Assembly: GCA_017451695.1 (NCBI GenBank)
Contig: JAFTNW010000006.1
Location: 62,001-126,000, forward strand
DNA from: Bacteroidaceae bacterium
GTDB taxonomy: Bacteria > Bacteroidota > Bacteroidia > Bacteroidales > Bacteroidaceae
DNA: 64,000 nt
Reading direction: 5' to 3'
Under the pieces are notes generated by a model. That model saw only the letters and a program-made list of their open reading frames with translations, did no database searches and was not told the origin of the DNA. A program made the translations under genes and the position numbers. The number at the start of each line of letters is the position of its first letter. Positions within the stretch are counted from its first letter, which is position 1. Below, piece after piece: positions 54,880 through 64,000 of the stretch.

Positions 54880-55983
54880 ATGGCTTTGAAAGCAGGAATT
54901 GTGGGCTTGCCCAACGTAGGAAAATCAACACTTTTCAACTGCCTCTCGAGCGCAAAGGCGCAGGCAGCAAACTTCCCCTTCTGCACCATCGATGCACAGA
55001 TGGGACAGATTACAGTACCCGACGAGCGACTGAACAAACTCGCCGAGATTGTTCACCCCGGGCGCATAGTACCCGCAACGTGCGACATTGTGGATATTGC
55101 AGGCCTTGTAAAGGGTGCAAGCAAGGGCGAGGGCTTAGGTAACCAATTCCTTGGAAACATACGCGAGACCGATGCCATTATACACGTACTCCGTTGCTTC
55201 GACAACGACAACATAGTACACGTCGATGGCTCTGTGAACCCTGTGCGCGACAAAGAGATTATAGACATTGAACTGCAACTGAAAGACCTTGAAACCATTG
55301 AAAACCGTATAAAACGCGTGGAGAAACAGGCACGCGTAGGCGGCGACAAGCAAGCAAAGCTTGAATACGATGTACTCATGCAATACAAAGATGCCCTGGA
55401 AGCGGGAAAATCGGCCCGTACAGTGGTTTTTGAGACCGAGGATGAACAGAACGTTGCAAAGAATCTTTTCCTGCTCACATCGAAGCCTGTACTCTATGTG
55501 TGCAACGTCGATGACACATCGGCTGCAAACGGCAATAAATATGTAGATGCCGTGCGCGAGGCCATTAAAGAGGAGAATGCCGAGCTGCTCATTATTTCGG
55601 CACAGACCGAGGCCGATATTGCCGAACTCGAGAGCTACGAGGAGAAACAGATGTTCTTGGAGGATTTGGGGCTCAAAGAATCTGGTTGCGACCGCCTCAT
55701 AAAAGCCATATACACACTGCTTAACCTGCAAACCTTCATCACCGCAGGCGAAATGGAGGTAAAGGCATGGACCTTCCGCAAAGGATGGAAAGCACCGCAG
55801 TGTGCCGGTGTAATCCACACCGATTTTGAGAAAGGCTTCATACGCGCCGAGGTTATAAAATACGACGATTATATAAACTACGGCTCCGAGGCTGCCGTGA
55901 AAGAGGCCGGAAAAATGGGTGTCGAAGGCAAGGAGTATGTGGTACAAGACGGCGACATCATGCACTTCCGTTTTAATGTGTAA
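54880..55983 (+). CDS. ychF: Redox-regulated ATPase YchF
   Basis: A 367-residue Obg-family P-loop protein. The Walker A loop is GLPNVGKST at residues 9-17, the switch region is DIAGLVKGASKGEGLGNQF (DIAGLVKG near 69), and the C-terminus holds a TGS domain. The G4 position is NVDD rather than NKxD, which in this family goes with ATP rather than GTP preference. It associates with ribosomes in other bacteria. The ATG at 54880 was chosen because homology starts at MALKAGIVGLPNVGKS; the frame is open upstream through the hairpin. Confidence 0.95.
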   Translation: MALKAGIVGLPNVGKSTLFNCLSSAKAQAANFPFCTIDAQMGQITVPDERLNKLAEIVHPGRIVPATCDIVDIAGLVKGASKGEGLGNQFLGNIRETDAIIHVLRCFDNDNIVHVDGSVNPVRDKEIIDIELQLKDLETIENRIKRVEKQARVGGDKQAKLEYDVLMQYKDALEAGKSARTVVFETEDEQNVAKNLFLLTSKPVLYVCNVDDTSAANGNKYVDAVREAIKEENAELLIISAQTEADIAELESYEEKQMFLEDLGLKESGCDRLIKAIYTLLNLQTFITAGEMEVKAWTFRKGWKAPQCAGVIHTDFEKGFIRAEVIKYDDYINYGSEAAVKEAGKMGVEGKEYVVQDGDIMHFRFNV

Positions 55984-55989
55984 AAAACA

Positions 55990-56814
55990 ATGAATGCACT
56001 ACCCTGCCACATAATTTGGGACCCGGCCATGGGCCCCTTCTCGATTGGTAATTTCGAGGTACGTTACTACTCGCTCTGCTGGGTGATAGGGCTTGCTTTG
56101 GGGTACTTTATAATGCAACAGTTGTATAAAAAACAGAATGTGAGCGAGCAATTGTTTGAGCCACTTTTCATGTACTGTTTTGTGGGAATATTGCTTGGTG
56201 CAAGGTTGGGACATTGCCTTTTCTACGAGCCTGAATACTATTTGAGCCACTTTTGGGAGATGCTTCTGCCCATAAAAATAACAGCCGACGGCTGGCGCTT
56301 CATCGGTTACCAAGGGCTTGCAAGCCATGGTGGGACACTTGGGCTCATGCTCGCGCTCTTTTTATACAGCCGAAAGACAAAACTGTCGTTCATGTGGATA
56401 CTCGACAATATTGCCATAACCACACCCATTGTGGCAACCTTCATACGCTTGGGGAATTTTATGAATTCCGAGATTCTTGGCCGTGCCACAGATAGCCCGC
56501 TGGGTATAATTTTTGCGCAGGTGGATAATGTACCGCGCCACCCTGCCCAGCTGTACGAGGCTATCGCCTATCTGCTCATATTCATAGGCGGCTGGTTTAT
56601 ATACAGAAAATTCCCAAAGCGTGTGGGCACGGGATTCTATTTTGGCTACTGCCTTGCAACTATATTCACATTCCGTTTCTTTGTGGAGTTCATAAAAGAG
56701 GTACAGGTAGATTTTGAGCAGGGGATGATGCTCGACATGGGGCAATGGTTAAGTATTCCGTTTATGATTATAGGAATATATTACATGATTAAATCATTAA
56801 AAAAAGCAGCGTAG
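55990..56814 (+). CDS. lgt: Prolipoprotein diacylglyceryl transferase
   Basis: A 274-residue inner-membrane enzyme with seven helices that transfers diacylglycerol to the lipobox Cys of prolipoproteins, the step needed to mature lipoproteins such as GldH and the PepSY-like lipoprotein here. The signature GLASHGGTLGL is near residue 112 and FIRLGNFMNSEILGR near residue 150. It starts 6 bases after ychF. The stop codon lies inside the hairpin of the following terminator. Confidence 0.95.
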   Translation: MNALPCHIIWDPAMGPFSIGNFEVRYYSLCWVIGLALGYFIMQQLYKKQNVSEQLFEPLFMYCFVGILLGARLGHCLFYEPEYYLSHFWEMLLPIKITADGWRFIGYQGLASHGGTLGLMLALFLYSRKTKLSFMWILDNIAITTPIVATFIRLGNFMNSEILGRATDSPLGIIFAQVDNVPRHPAQLYEAIAYLLIFIGGWFIYRKFPKRVGTGFYFGYCLATIFTFRFFVEFIKEVQVDFEQGMMLDMGQWLSIPFMIIGIYYMIKSLKKAA

Positions 56815-56827
56815 GCTGCTTTTTTTA
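56800..56827. terminator. Terminator overlapping the lgt stop codon, between lgt and katA
   Basis: AAAAAAGCAGC and GCTGCTTTTTT form an 11-bp stem around the 4-base loop GTAG. The lgt stop TAG at 56812-56814 is in the loop. It is U-rich on both strands and lies between convergent genes, so it probably serves both. Confidence 0.88.
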
Positions 56828-56845
56828 ATGTAATAAATATCTACT

Positions 56846-58354
56846 CTAACAAACCGTTTTTGTAGCCTCCAAGCGCTCTTTTTCGCTTAAAGAAGCAAGC
56901 CGCCTGACCTCGTCGATAGAGAGGTGCAGGGCATCGGCTATGCGGGTACCATACTCCACATCGGCAAGGTAGCAGTGGGCCGCATGGCGATACTTTATAT
57001 TATCGGTAACAGGCATTATATCGGCTGCCGTGTTGCTTATGAGCAAGCGGCGTTTATCCTCGGTCATCAGGCGGTAGAGGTCGCCGGCCTGATAGAAACA
57101 GTTATCCTCGCGCTCCTCGTATGGGTTGTAACGCATAGCCTCCCCGTTCACAGGCGAATATGCATGCGCAGCCTCTTTTACCTGCCATTCACCTATGCTG
57201 TTGGGCGAATAACCCTTTGTGGCACCGCTGTTTTCATCTACACGCATAAGGCCGTCGCGGTGATAGCTGTGGAACGGGCAACGCGGGCGGTTCACAGGTA
57301 TCTGGTCGTGGTTCACTCCCAAACGATAACGCTGTGCATCGCCGTATGAAAAGAGCCTTCCTTGCAACATTTTATCGGGCGACAGACCTATCCCGGGTAC
57401 TATATGGGCAGGATTGAATGCTGCTTGCTCTATCTGCGCAAAGTAATTTTCGGGATTCTTATTAAGCTCTAAAATACCAACCTCAATAAGCGGAAACTGC
57501 TTGTGGCTCCACACCTTGGTTAGATCAAAGGGATTCTCTTTGTAACTGCGTGCCTGCTCCTCGGTCATTATCTGCACACATAGTTTCCAGCGTGGATAAT
57601 CGCCACGTTCTATGGCTTCGAAAAGGTCGCGCCCATGACTCTCGCGGTCCTTGGCTATAATGTCGGCAGCCTCATCGTTACTGAGGTTTTTTATACCCTG
57701 CTGTGTGATAAAATGGAATTTCACCCACACCCTCTCGCCCTTTTCGTTTATAAGGCTGAATGTGTGCGAACCAAAACCATGCATGTGGCGATAGGATGCA
57801 GGAATACCCCTGTCGGACATAACAATCGTTACCTGATGCAATGCCTCGGGCAGCATAGTCCAGAAATCCCAATTACTCTGCGGGGAACGCAGATTGGTAC
57901 GCGGGTCGCGTTTTATGGCATGGTTAAGGTCGGGGAACTGCAAAGGGTCGCGCAAGAAAAATACAGGCGTGTTATTACCCACAAGATCCCAATTTCCCTC
58001 TTCGGTATAAAAGCGCACGGCAAAGCCGCGGATATCGCGCTCGGCATCGGCTGCACCACGCTCGCCGGCCACGGTTGAAAAACGCACAAGCACATCGGTC
58101 TTTTTACCCACAGCCGAAAACAGCGATGCACAACTGTAGCGCGTAATATCGTTGGTAACAGTGAAACAGCCAAAGGCACCACTACCCTTTGCGTGCATGC
58201 GACGCTCGGGAATAACCTCGCGGTCAAAGTGTGCAAGTTTCTCAATTAACCAATTATCCTCAAGCAAAAGAGGTCCTCGCTGCCCTGCCGACAGGGAGTT
58301 GGTGTTATCGGTAACAGGGGCACCCGATTCATTTGTTAGAAATTTTTTATCCAT
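56846..58354 (-). CDS. katA: Monofunctional haem catalase
   Basis: A 502-residue small-subunit (clade 3-like) catalase. The distal His54 is in [12 protein letters not shown], the Asn is in [13 protein letters not shown] (residues 126-137) and the proximal haem ligand is Y337 in [14 protein letters not shown]. It breaks down hydrogen peroxide and would help an anaerobe survive short oxygen exposure, as in other gut Bacteroidales. The gene is alone on its transcript. I see no clear OxyR site in the 118 bases upstream. Confidence 0.97.
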   Translation of the reverse strand: MDKKFLTNESGAPVTDNTNSLSAGQRGPLLLEDNWLIEKLAHFDREVIPERRMHAKGSGAFGCFTVTNDITRYSCASLFSAVGKKTDVLVRFSTVAGERGAADAERDIRGFAVRFYTEEGNWDLVGNNTPVFFLRDPLQFPDLNHAIKRDPRTNLRSPQSNWDFWTMLPEALHQVTIVMSDRGIPASYRHMHGFGSHTFSLINEKGERVWVKFHFITQQGIKNLSNDEAADIIAKDRESHGRDLFEAIERGDYPRWKLCVQIMTEEQARSYKENPFDLTKVWSHKQFPLIEVGILELNKNPENYFAQIEQAAFNPAHIVPGIGLSPDKMLQGRLFSYGDAQRYRLGVNHDQIPVNRPRCPFHSYHRDGLMRVDENSGATKGYSPNSIGEWQVKEAAHAYSPVNGEAMRYNPYEEREDNCFYQAGDLYRLMTEDKRRLLISNTAADIMPVTDNIKYRHAAHCYLADVEYGTRIADALHLSIDEVRRLASLSEKERLEATKTVC

Positions 58355-58422
58355 AAATAATAAAACTTTGATATATAATTTCTTAACAAGCCGGCTGTTG
58401 TTTTGTTCTTATATACAAAAAA

Positions 58423-58448
58423 ATATCCCTGCCAAAAAGCAGGGATAT
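58423..58448 (-). terminator. Terminator of mutS
   Basis: ATATCCCTGC at 58423-58432 pairs with GCAGGGATAT at 58439-58448, a 10-bp stem. On the minus strand it is followed by TTTTTTTG. It lies 24 bases after the mutS stop and upstream of katA. Confidence 0.85.
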
Positions 58449-58472
58449 TGAAGCAGATATATTTATAACTTG

Positions 58473-61094
58473 TTATTTAACAATCTTCTGTATCTCACTC
58501 AATTTATTGAGTGCTTCAAGCGGAGTAAGGTTGTTTACATCTATACCGAGAATCTCGTCGCGCACTTGCGAGAGCACAGGGTCGTCGAGCTGGAAGAAAC
58601 TCAATTGCATACCCTCGCGGCTGTCGGCGATTTCGGCTGTCGGAGCACTTTTAAGCTCACCACGGCTGTTATTAGCCTCCAATTTACTCAATATCTGTTC
58701 CGAGCGTTTTACAATACTCTTGGGCATACCCGCCAACTTGGCAACATGAATACCGAAAGAGTGCTCGCTACCACCCTGCATAAGCTTGCGCAAGAATATT
58801 ACACGTCCATCAATCTCCTTAACCGACACATTAAAATTCTTAACCCTGGAAAAACTCTTTTCCATTTCGTTAAGTTCGTGATAATGAGTGGCAAACAATG
58901 TGCGTGCCCTACCCTTTTGCGACTCGTGGATATGCTCTACAATGGCCCAAGCAATGGACATTCCGTCGTAGGTTGATGTTCCGCGGCCAAGCTCGTCGAA
59001 AAGCACAAGACTGCGTGCCGAAAGGTTGTTCAGTATATTGGCAGCCTCGGTCATTTCAACCATAAATGTAGATTCGCCTGCCGATATATTGTCGCTGGCA
59101 CCCACACGGGTAAAAATCTTATCCACAAGACCAATGTGAGCACTGTCGGCCGGTACAAAGCAACCTATCTGCGCAAGCAGGGTAATGAGCGCTGTTTGGC
59201 GCAAAAGAGCCGACTTACCCGCCATATTGGGACCGGTTATTATTATTATTTGCTGCTTGGCGGTATCCAAATACAAGTCGTTGGGTATATAGCTATCGCC
59301 CACAGGTAATTGCCTCTCTATTACCGGATGACGGCCCTGCTTTATTTCAAGCACATCGTCCTCGGAAATCACAGGGCGCACATATTTATAAGCACGTGAT
59401 ACGTTGGCAAAAGAGAGCAAGGTATCGAGGTTGGCAAGCAGGGTGGCATCCAACTGAATTGATGGAATGTACGATGCAAGGTCGGTTACAAGCTCGTTGT
59501 AGATGCGCGATTCAAGCGATAGAATCTTCTCCTCGGCACCAAGAATTTTCTCTTCATACTCTTTTAGTTCCTGTGTTATATATCGCTCGGCATTTACAAG
59601 TGTCTGCTTGCGTATCCACTCCTCCGGGACATTCTCCTTGTAGGTGTTACGCACCTCGATATAGTAACCAAACACGTTGTTGAAAGATATTTTAAGGCTG
59701 GGGATACCGGTGCGCTCGCTCTCGCGCTGCTGCAATTGCATAAGATAATCCTTGCCGTTGTAGGCTATTGCACGCAGTTCGTCGAGCTGCTCGTTCACAC
59801 CATCGGCAACCACACCGCCCTTATTAAGCAAGAGTGGGGGCTCGGGGACTATTTCGCGGGCTATACGGTCGCGTATATCAGCACAACAATCGAGCTGTGC
59901 ACCTATCTGTTTGATAATTGCGTTAGATGACTTTTCGCATGCGGCCTTTATGGGTTCTATTGCCTGCAAAGCCAACTTCAACTGCACAAGCTCGCGGGGC
60001 GACACACGCGCTGCCGCCACCTTGGAGATTATACGTTCCAAGTCGCCTATCTGGTGCAATTGCTCCTCTACAATATCGCGGAAGGCAGGCTCGCGAAAAT
60101 AGTATTCCACAATATCCAAGCGGTCTTCTATGGGCTTTTTATCCTTCAAGGGGAATACAAGCCAACGCTTTAACAGGCGGGCACCCATGGCGGTAATTGT
60201 TTTATCTATTACCGAGAGTAGGGGAGTTCCACCATCGTGCATGGTACCCAATAGTTCCAGGCTGCGTATAGTGAATTTATCGAGGCGCACATATCGCTCC
60301 TCCTCAATGCGGGATATATTGCGAATGTGCGATATTTGTGTGTGCAGCGTAACTGCAAGATAGTGAAGAATGGCACCCGCTGCCACTATACCGCTGCGCA
60401 TGTGGCTTATTCCATAGCCTTTTAAGTTTTTTGTTTCAAAATGCTTTGTAAGCCTTTCATTGGCAAATTCATCGGTAAATACCCAATCATCGAGTTCAAA
60501 AACAAGATATTTGCTTCCAAAGCACTCCTCGAAACGCCTTTTTTGCCCACGCTCAAAAAGTACCTCCTTTGGGCGGAAATTAATGAGCAGCTTCTCTATG
60601 TAATCAAAAGTGCCCTCGGCTATCAAAAACTCTCCTGTGGAGATATCCAAGAACGATACACCGCACATAGGCTTGCCAAAATGCACCGCTGCAAGAAAAT
60701 TATTCTCTTTATAATCAAGTACATTATCGTTAATGGATACACCCGGGGTAACAAGCTCTGTGATACCGCGTTTCACAAGCTTCTTTGTCATCTTGGGGTC
60801 CTCGAGCTGGTCGCATATTGCTACACGCTTGCCGGCACGTATGAGCTTGGGAAGATATGTATCGAGCGCATGAAACGGAAAACCGGCCATCTCCGTAGCC
60901 TGTGCAGCAGGGTTTTTACCATTGGAACGCTTGGTGAGTGTTATACCAAGAATTTCCGATGCTATCACAGCATCGGCACAATATGTCTCATAAAAATCGC
61001 CACAACGGAAAAGCAGAATAGCGTCGGGGTGTTTCGCTTTCAACTCCAAAAACTGGCGCATCATAGGGGTTGCGGCTGTATCTTTTTCGGTCAT
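58473..61094 (-). CDS. mutS: DNA mismatch repair protein MutS
   Basis: An 873-residue mismatch-recognition ATPase. The mismatch-binding Phe-x-Glu is in [12 protein letters not shown] near residue 30, and the ABC ATPase domain has the Walker A loop [11 protein letters not shown] near residue 620 and the Walker B region [16 protein letters not shown] near residue 695. A clamp-binding motif QLSFF lies in the C-terminal tail. The frame is open upstream to 61361, but that is translated AT-rich DNA across the promoter region; the ATG at 61094 begins the expected [15 protein letters not shown]. Confidence 0.97.
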   Translation of the reverse strand: MTEKDTAATPMMRQFLELKAKHPDAILLFRCGDFYETYCADAVIASEILGITLTKRSNGKNPAAQATEMAGFPFHALDTYLPKLIRAGKRVAICDQLEDPKMTKKLVKRGITELVTPGVSINDNVLDYKENNFLAAVHFGKPMCGVSFLDISTGEFLIAEGTFDYIEKLLINFRPKEVLFERGQKRRFEECFGSKYLVFELDDWVFTDEFANERLTKHFETKNLKGYGISHMRSGIVAAGAILHYLAVTLHTQISHIRNISRIEEERYVRLDKFTIRSLELLGTMHDGGTPLLSVIDKTITAMGARLLKRWLVFPLKDKKPIEDRLDIVEYYFREPAFRDIVEEQLHQIGDLERIISKVAAARVSPRELVQLKLALQAIEPIKAACEKSSNAIIKQIGAQLDCCADIRDRIAREIVPEPPLLLNKGGVVADGVNEQLDELRAIAYNGKDYLMQLQQRESERTGIPSLKISFNNVFGYYIEVRNTYKENVPEEWIRKQTLVNAERYITQELKEYEEKILGAEEKILSLESRIYNELVTDLASYIPSIQLDATLLANLDTLLSFANVSRAYKYVRPVISEDDVLEIKQGRHPVIERQLPVGDSYIPNDLYLDTAKQQIIIITGPNMAGKSALLRQTALITLLAQIGCFVPADSAHIGLVDKIFTRVGASDNISAGESTFMVEMTEAANILNNLSARSLVLFDELGRGTSTYDGMSIAWAIVEHIHESQKGRARTLFATHYHELNEMEKSFSRVKNFNVSVKEIDGRVIFLRKLMQGGSEHSFGIHVAKLAGMPKSIVKRSEQILSKLEANNSRGELKSAPTAEIADSREGMQLSFFQLDDPVLSQVRDEILGIDVNNLTPLEALNKLSEIQKIVK

Positions 61095-61120
61095 CTCTCT
61101 ATTATCGTGTAAATTACTTG

Positions 61121-61128
61121 CGAAGATA
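61121..61128 (-). promoter_or_regulatory. Promoter -7 box of mutS
   Basis: TATCTTCG on the minus strand, a one-base variant of TAnnTTTG, 26 bases before the mutS ATG. It lies inside the long upstream extension of the frame and so supports the shorter start. Confidence 0.45.
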
Positions 61129-61221
61129 ACTTTTTTCGCCGAAAAAGCGGTAATAAAAACCAAAAATGGATAATAAAAAACAAATTCCCGACGCAAATAA
61201 CCAAAAACTACTTTTTTTATA

Positions 61222-61229
61222 TATTTTTG
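61222..61229 (+). promoter_or_regulatory. Promoter -7 box of leuS
   Basis: TATTTTTG is an exact TAnnTTTG match, 73 bases before the leuS start, in the 208-base divergent gap with mutS. No -33 TTG is evident. Confidence 0.45.
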
Positions 61230-61302
61230 CAGTTTATTACATCTACTATGTAGATGGTAATACCACCAAACGAATAAAATAAATAAAAACATAAAAAGAA
61301 AA

Positions 61303-64000
61303 ATGGGATACAATTTTAACGAGATTGAACAGAAGTGGCAGCAACGATGGAGAGATAACAAAACCTATCGTGTTGTTGAAAATAGCGAGAAAGAGAAATT
61401 TTATGTACTTAATATGTTCCCTTATCCATCGGGAGCAGGCCTACACGTAGGCCATCCGCTTGGATATATAGCATCCGATATTTTCGCACGCTTCAAACGC
61501 CTGCAAGGATATAATGTGCTTAACCCTATGGGTTACGATGCATACGGTCTCCCTGCCGAGCAATATGCAATACAAACAGGCCAGCACCCCGCAATAACCA
61601 CCGAACAAAATATCAACCGTTACCGCGAGCAGCTCGATAAAATAGGATTCTGCTTCGATTGGGACCGCGAAATAAGAACCTGCGACCCCGAATACTACCA
61701 TTGGACACAGTGGGCGTTCATAAAAATGTTCAACCACTATTACGACAATACCACCAAGAGCAGCCGCCCAATAAGTGAGCTTGTTGAAAAATTGAGCAAA
61801 GAGGGTAGTGCAAACATCGATGCAGCCTGCACAAAAGAGGTAAACATATCGGCTGCCGAGTGGAACGCCATGAATGAGAAAGAGCAACAAGAACTTTTAA
61901 TGAACTGGCGCATAGCCTTCCTCAATGAAACAATGGTAAACTGGTGCCCGCAGCTTGGCACCGTGCTTGCCAACGACGAGGTGGTGGATGGTGTTTCTGA
62001 GCGTGGTGGCTTCCCTGTTGTTCAGAAGAAGATGAAACAGTGGTGCTTGCGCGTATCGGCATACGCACAACGCCTGCTCGACGGCCTTGACAAGATTGAT
62101 TGGACCGACTCACTCAAAGAGACACAGCGCAATTGGATAGGCCGCAGCGAGGGTACCGAAATGCAGTTCCGCATAAAAGACAGCGATATTGAGTTCACTA
62201 TCTTCACAACCCGCGCCGACACCGTATTTGGTGTAACATTCATGGTACTTGCACCCGAGAGCGAGCTGGTGGCACAACTCACCACAGCCGAGCAAAAAGA
62301 GGCTGTTGAGGCATACCTCGACCGCACAAAGAAACGTACCGAGCGCGAGCGCATGATAGACCGCAACGTAACAGGTGTATTCACCGGCTCATATGCCATA
62401 AACCCCTTGACAGGCGAGAATATCCCTGTGTGGGTGAGCGACTATGTGCTTGCAGGCTACGGTACAGGAGCCATAATGGCTGTACCAGCACACGACAGCC
62501 GCGACTACGCATTTGCCAAACACTTCGGCATTGAGATACGCCCGCTTATCGAGGGTTGCGATGTGAGCGAAGAGAGCTTCGATGCAAAAGAGGGTATAAT
62601 GACAAACTCACCCACAGCCGCATTTGCCGCCTGCAAACTCCACCTCAACGGCCTCACAGTGAAAGAGGCTATTGCCGCAACAAAAAAATATGTTACAGAT
62701 AATAATTTAGGCCGTGTAAAGGTTAACTATCGCTTGCGCGATGCCATCTTCAGCCGCCAACGCTATTGGGGCGAACCTTTCCCTATATATTACAAAAACG
62801 GCATCCCCACACCAATACCCGAAGAGTGCCTGCCTCTTGAATTGCCCGAGGTTGAGAAATTCCTCCCCACAGAGAGTGGAGAACCCCCGTTGGGCCACGC
62901 CAAAATGTGGGCATGGGATTGTGTAAACAACTGTGTAACAAACAAAGAGAATATAAATAACGAAACTATATTCCCCTTGGAACTTAACACCATGCCAGGC
63001 TTTGCAGGCTCAAGCGCATACTATTTGCGATACATGGACCCCCGCAACAACAAAGCACTTGTATCGAAAGAGGCCGATAACTATTGGCAGAATGTAGATT
63101 TATATGTGGGCGGTACCGAACATGCCACAGGCCACCTCATATATTCACGTTTCTGGAATATGTTCCTTTTCGACCTTGGTGTGAGTGTTAAAGAAGAGCC
63201 CTTCCAAAAACTTGTTAATCAAGGTATGATTCAGGGACGCAGTAACTTTGTATATCGCATAAAAGATACAAACACTTTTGTATCGCTCAACCTTGCAAAA
63301 GATTACGATGTAACCCCCCTGCATGTGGATGTAAATATTGTATCGAACGATGTACTCGACATTGATGCCTTCCGTGCTTGGCGTCCCGAATATGCCGATG
63401 CTGAATTTATCCTTGAAAACGATAAATACATCTGTGGCTGGGCTGTGGAGAAGATGAGTAAATCAATGTTCAACGTAGTGAACCCCGACACCATTGTAGA
63501 AAAATATGGTGCCGACACACTGCGCCTGTACGAAATGTTCTTGGGCCCTGTAGAGCAATCCAAGCCATGGGACACAAACGGTATTGACGGCTGCCACCGC
63601 TTCTTGCGTAAATTATGGGGTATGTTCTTCGATAAGAACGACAACTACATAGTAACAGACGAAGCAGCTACAAAAGAAGAACTAAAATCACTTCATAAAC
63701 TCATTAAAAAGACCACAGAGGATATCCCTGCATTCTCATACAATACCACTGTGAGTGCATTTATGATATGTGTTAATGAGTTAAGCTCTCTCAAATGTAA
63801 CAAGAAGGAGATTTTGGAGAAAATCGTAATTCTGCTTGCACCCTTCGCACCACACATAAGCGAGGAGTTGTGGGAGATTACAGGCCACACAACAAGCGTG
63901 TGCGATGCAGAGTGGCCCGCGTTTAACGAGGAATTCCTAAAAGAGGATACAATAAAATACACTATCTCATTCAATGGAAAAGCACGCTTCACACTCGAAT
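61303..64000 (+). CDS. leuS: Leucyl-tRNA synthetase (3' end outside window)
   Basis: The frame is open from the ATG at 61303 to the right edge (899 codons), so the C-terminus is missing. The HIGH motif is HVGHPLGY near residue 48, the CP1 editing domain is at about 230-470 (including [19 protein letters not shown], the hydrolytic site) and KMSKS is near residue 716 ([14 protein letters not shown]). It charges tRNA-Leu and edits mischarged products. A promoter box lies upstream in the gap shared with mutS. Confidence 0.97.
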   Translation, partial: MGYNFNEIEQKWQQRWRDNKTYRVVENSEKEKFYVLNMFPYPSGAGLHVGHPLGYIASDIFARFKRLQGYNVLNPMGYDAYGLPAEQYAIQTGQHPAITTEQNINRYREQLDKIGFCFDWDREIRTCDPEYYHWTQWAFIKMFNHYYDNTTKSSRPISELVEKLSKEGSANIDAACTKEVNISAAEWNAMNEKEQQELLMNWRIAFLNETMVNWCPQLGTVLANDEVVDGVSERGGFPVVQKKMKQWCLRVSAYAQRLLDGLDKIDWTDSLKETQRNWIGRSEGTEMQFRIKDSDIEFTIFTTRADTVFGVTFMVLAPESELVAQLTTAEQKEAVEAYLDRTKKRTERERMIDRNVTGVFTGSYAINPLTGENIPVWVSDYVLAGYGTGAIMAVPAHDSRDYAFAKHFGIEIRPLIEGCDVSEESFDAKEGIMTNSPTAAFAACKLHLNGLTVKEAIAATKKYVTDNNLGRVKVNYRLRDAIFSRQRYWGEPFPIYYKNGIPTPIPEECLPLELPEVEKFLPTESGEPPLGHAKMWAWDCVNNCVTNKENINNETIFPLELNTMPGFAGSSAYYLRYMDPRNNKALVSKEADNYWQNVDLYVGGTEHATGHLIYSRFWNMFLFDLGVSVKEEPFQKLVNQGMIQGRSNFVYRIKDTNTFVSLNLAKDYDVTPLHVDVNIVSNDVLDIDAFRAWRPEYADAEFILENDKYICGWAVEKMSKSMFNVVNPDTIVEKYGADTLRLYEMFLGPVEQSKPWDTNGIDGCHRFLRKLWGMFFDKNDNYIVTDEAATKEELKSLHKLIKKTTEDIPAFSYNTTVSAFMICVNELSSLKCNKKEILEKIVILLAPFAPHISEELWEITGHTTSVCDAEWPAFNEEFLKEDTIKYTISFNGKARFTLE

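Noticed and set aside
61095..61361. Upstream extension of MutS by 89 residues
   Set aside because: The extension translates AT-rich intergenic DNA, crosses a promoter box and has no counterpart in the MutS family.
1..64000. CRISPR arrays, tRNA or rRNA genes, prophage, insertion sequences
   Set aside because: I scanned the intergenic gaps, the longest of which is 415 bases, and saw no repeat-spacer pattern, tRNA-like cloverleaf, transposase or phage structural gene.

Overview
The window is a dense, housekeeping-type stretch of a chromosome from the order Bacteroidales (phylum Bacteroidota). The evidence is the mreC-mreD-mrdA-rodA set next to gldH, a RicT/PSP1 protein behind holB, paired PepSY-like periplasmic proteins, a frdC-frdA-frdB respiratory cluster, very few Shine-Dalgarno sequences, and repeated matches to the Bacteroidota promoter box TAnnTTTG (mostly TATCTTTG or TATCTTCG) just upstream of genes. 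Base composition is even and I see no rRNA, tRNA, transposase, integrase, phage gene or CRISPR array. The genus cannot be fixed from the sequence alone. Two genes run off the edges: mreC at the left and leuS at the right.

Layout. 1-4512 (+): cell-elongation operon mreC-mreD-mrdA(PBP2)-rodA. 4469-8194 (-): metF-holB-ricT-gldH, whose last gene overlaps the 3' end of rodA. 8389-11490 (-): an OmpR-type two-component system followed by two PepSY-like secreted proteins. 11558-14204 (-): RNase R and a small GIY-YIG-like hypothetical. 14386-16340 (+): an NAD-dependent epimerase resembling the bacterial ceramide-pathway reductase, overlapping a PAP2/inositolphosphotransferase-like membrane protein. 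16363-19068 (-): the anaerobic class III ribonucleotide reductase pair nrdD-nrdG, preceded by a clear cobalamin riboswitch. 19484-30283 (-): an apparent seven-gene operon starting with metG and continuing with a flippase, a GT4, a YfhO-like protein, a GT2, an aminopeptidase P and an ArnT-like glycosyltransferase, closed by a 17-bp-stem hairpin. 30499-34639 (+): acyltransferase, then dapB-lepB-wbqC-like. 34655-37816 (-): proC-proB-proA. 38097-41555 (-): frdC-frdA-frdB. 41829-47864 (+): mnmG-apt-uvrC and dtd-mazG-deoC. 47945-48919 (-): polyprenyl synthetase. 49088-56814 (+): polA, an acyltransferase, a three-gene ECF sigma-factor unit, ychF and lgt. 56846-61094 (-): catalase and mutS. 61303-end (+): leuS.

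How it fits together: most of the window serves cell-wall elongation, lipoprotein and secreted-protein maturation, proline and lysine precursors, folate metabolism, DNA repair and translation. The fumarate reductase, the class III RNR and the catalase suit a strictly anaerobic but oxygen-tolerant gut-type bacterium. The cobalamin riboswitch on nrdDG implies a B12-dependent RNR elsewhere in the genome.

I found no wholly new multi-gene system. The best leads are the riboswitch-controlled nrdDG, the ECF sigma unit with an autoregulatory-looking promoter bracketed by two identical palindromes, a 121-bp palindromic element upstream of proC, the epimerase/PAP2 pair, a Cys/His-rich N-terminal extension on DeoC, and two possible clamp-binding motifs in the PolA linker.
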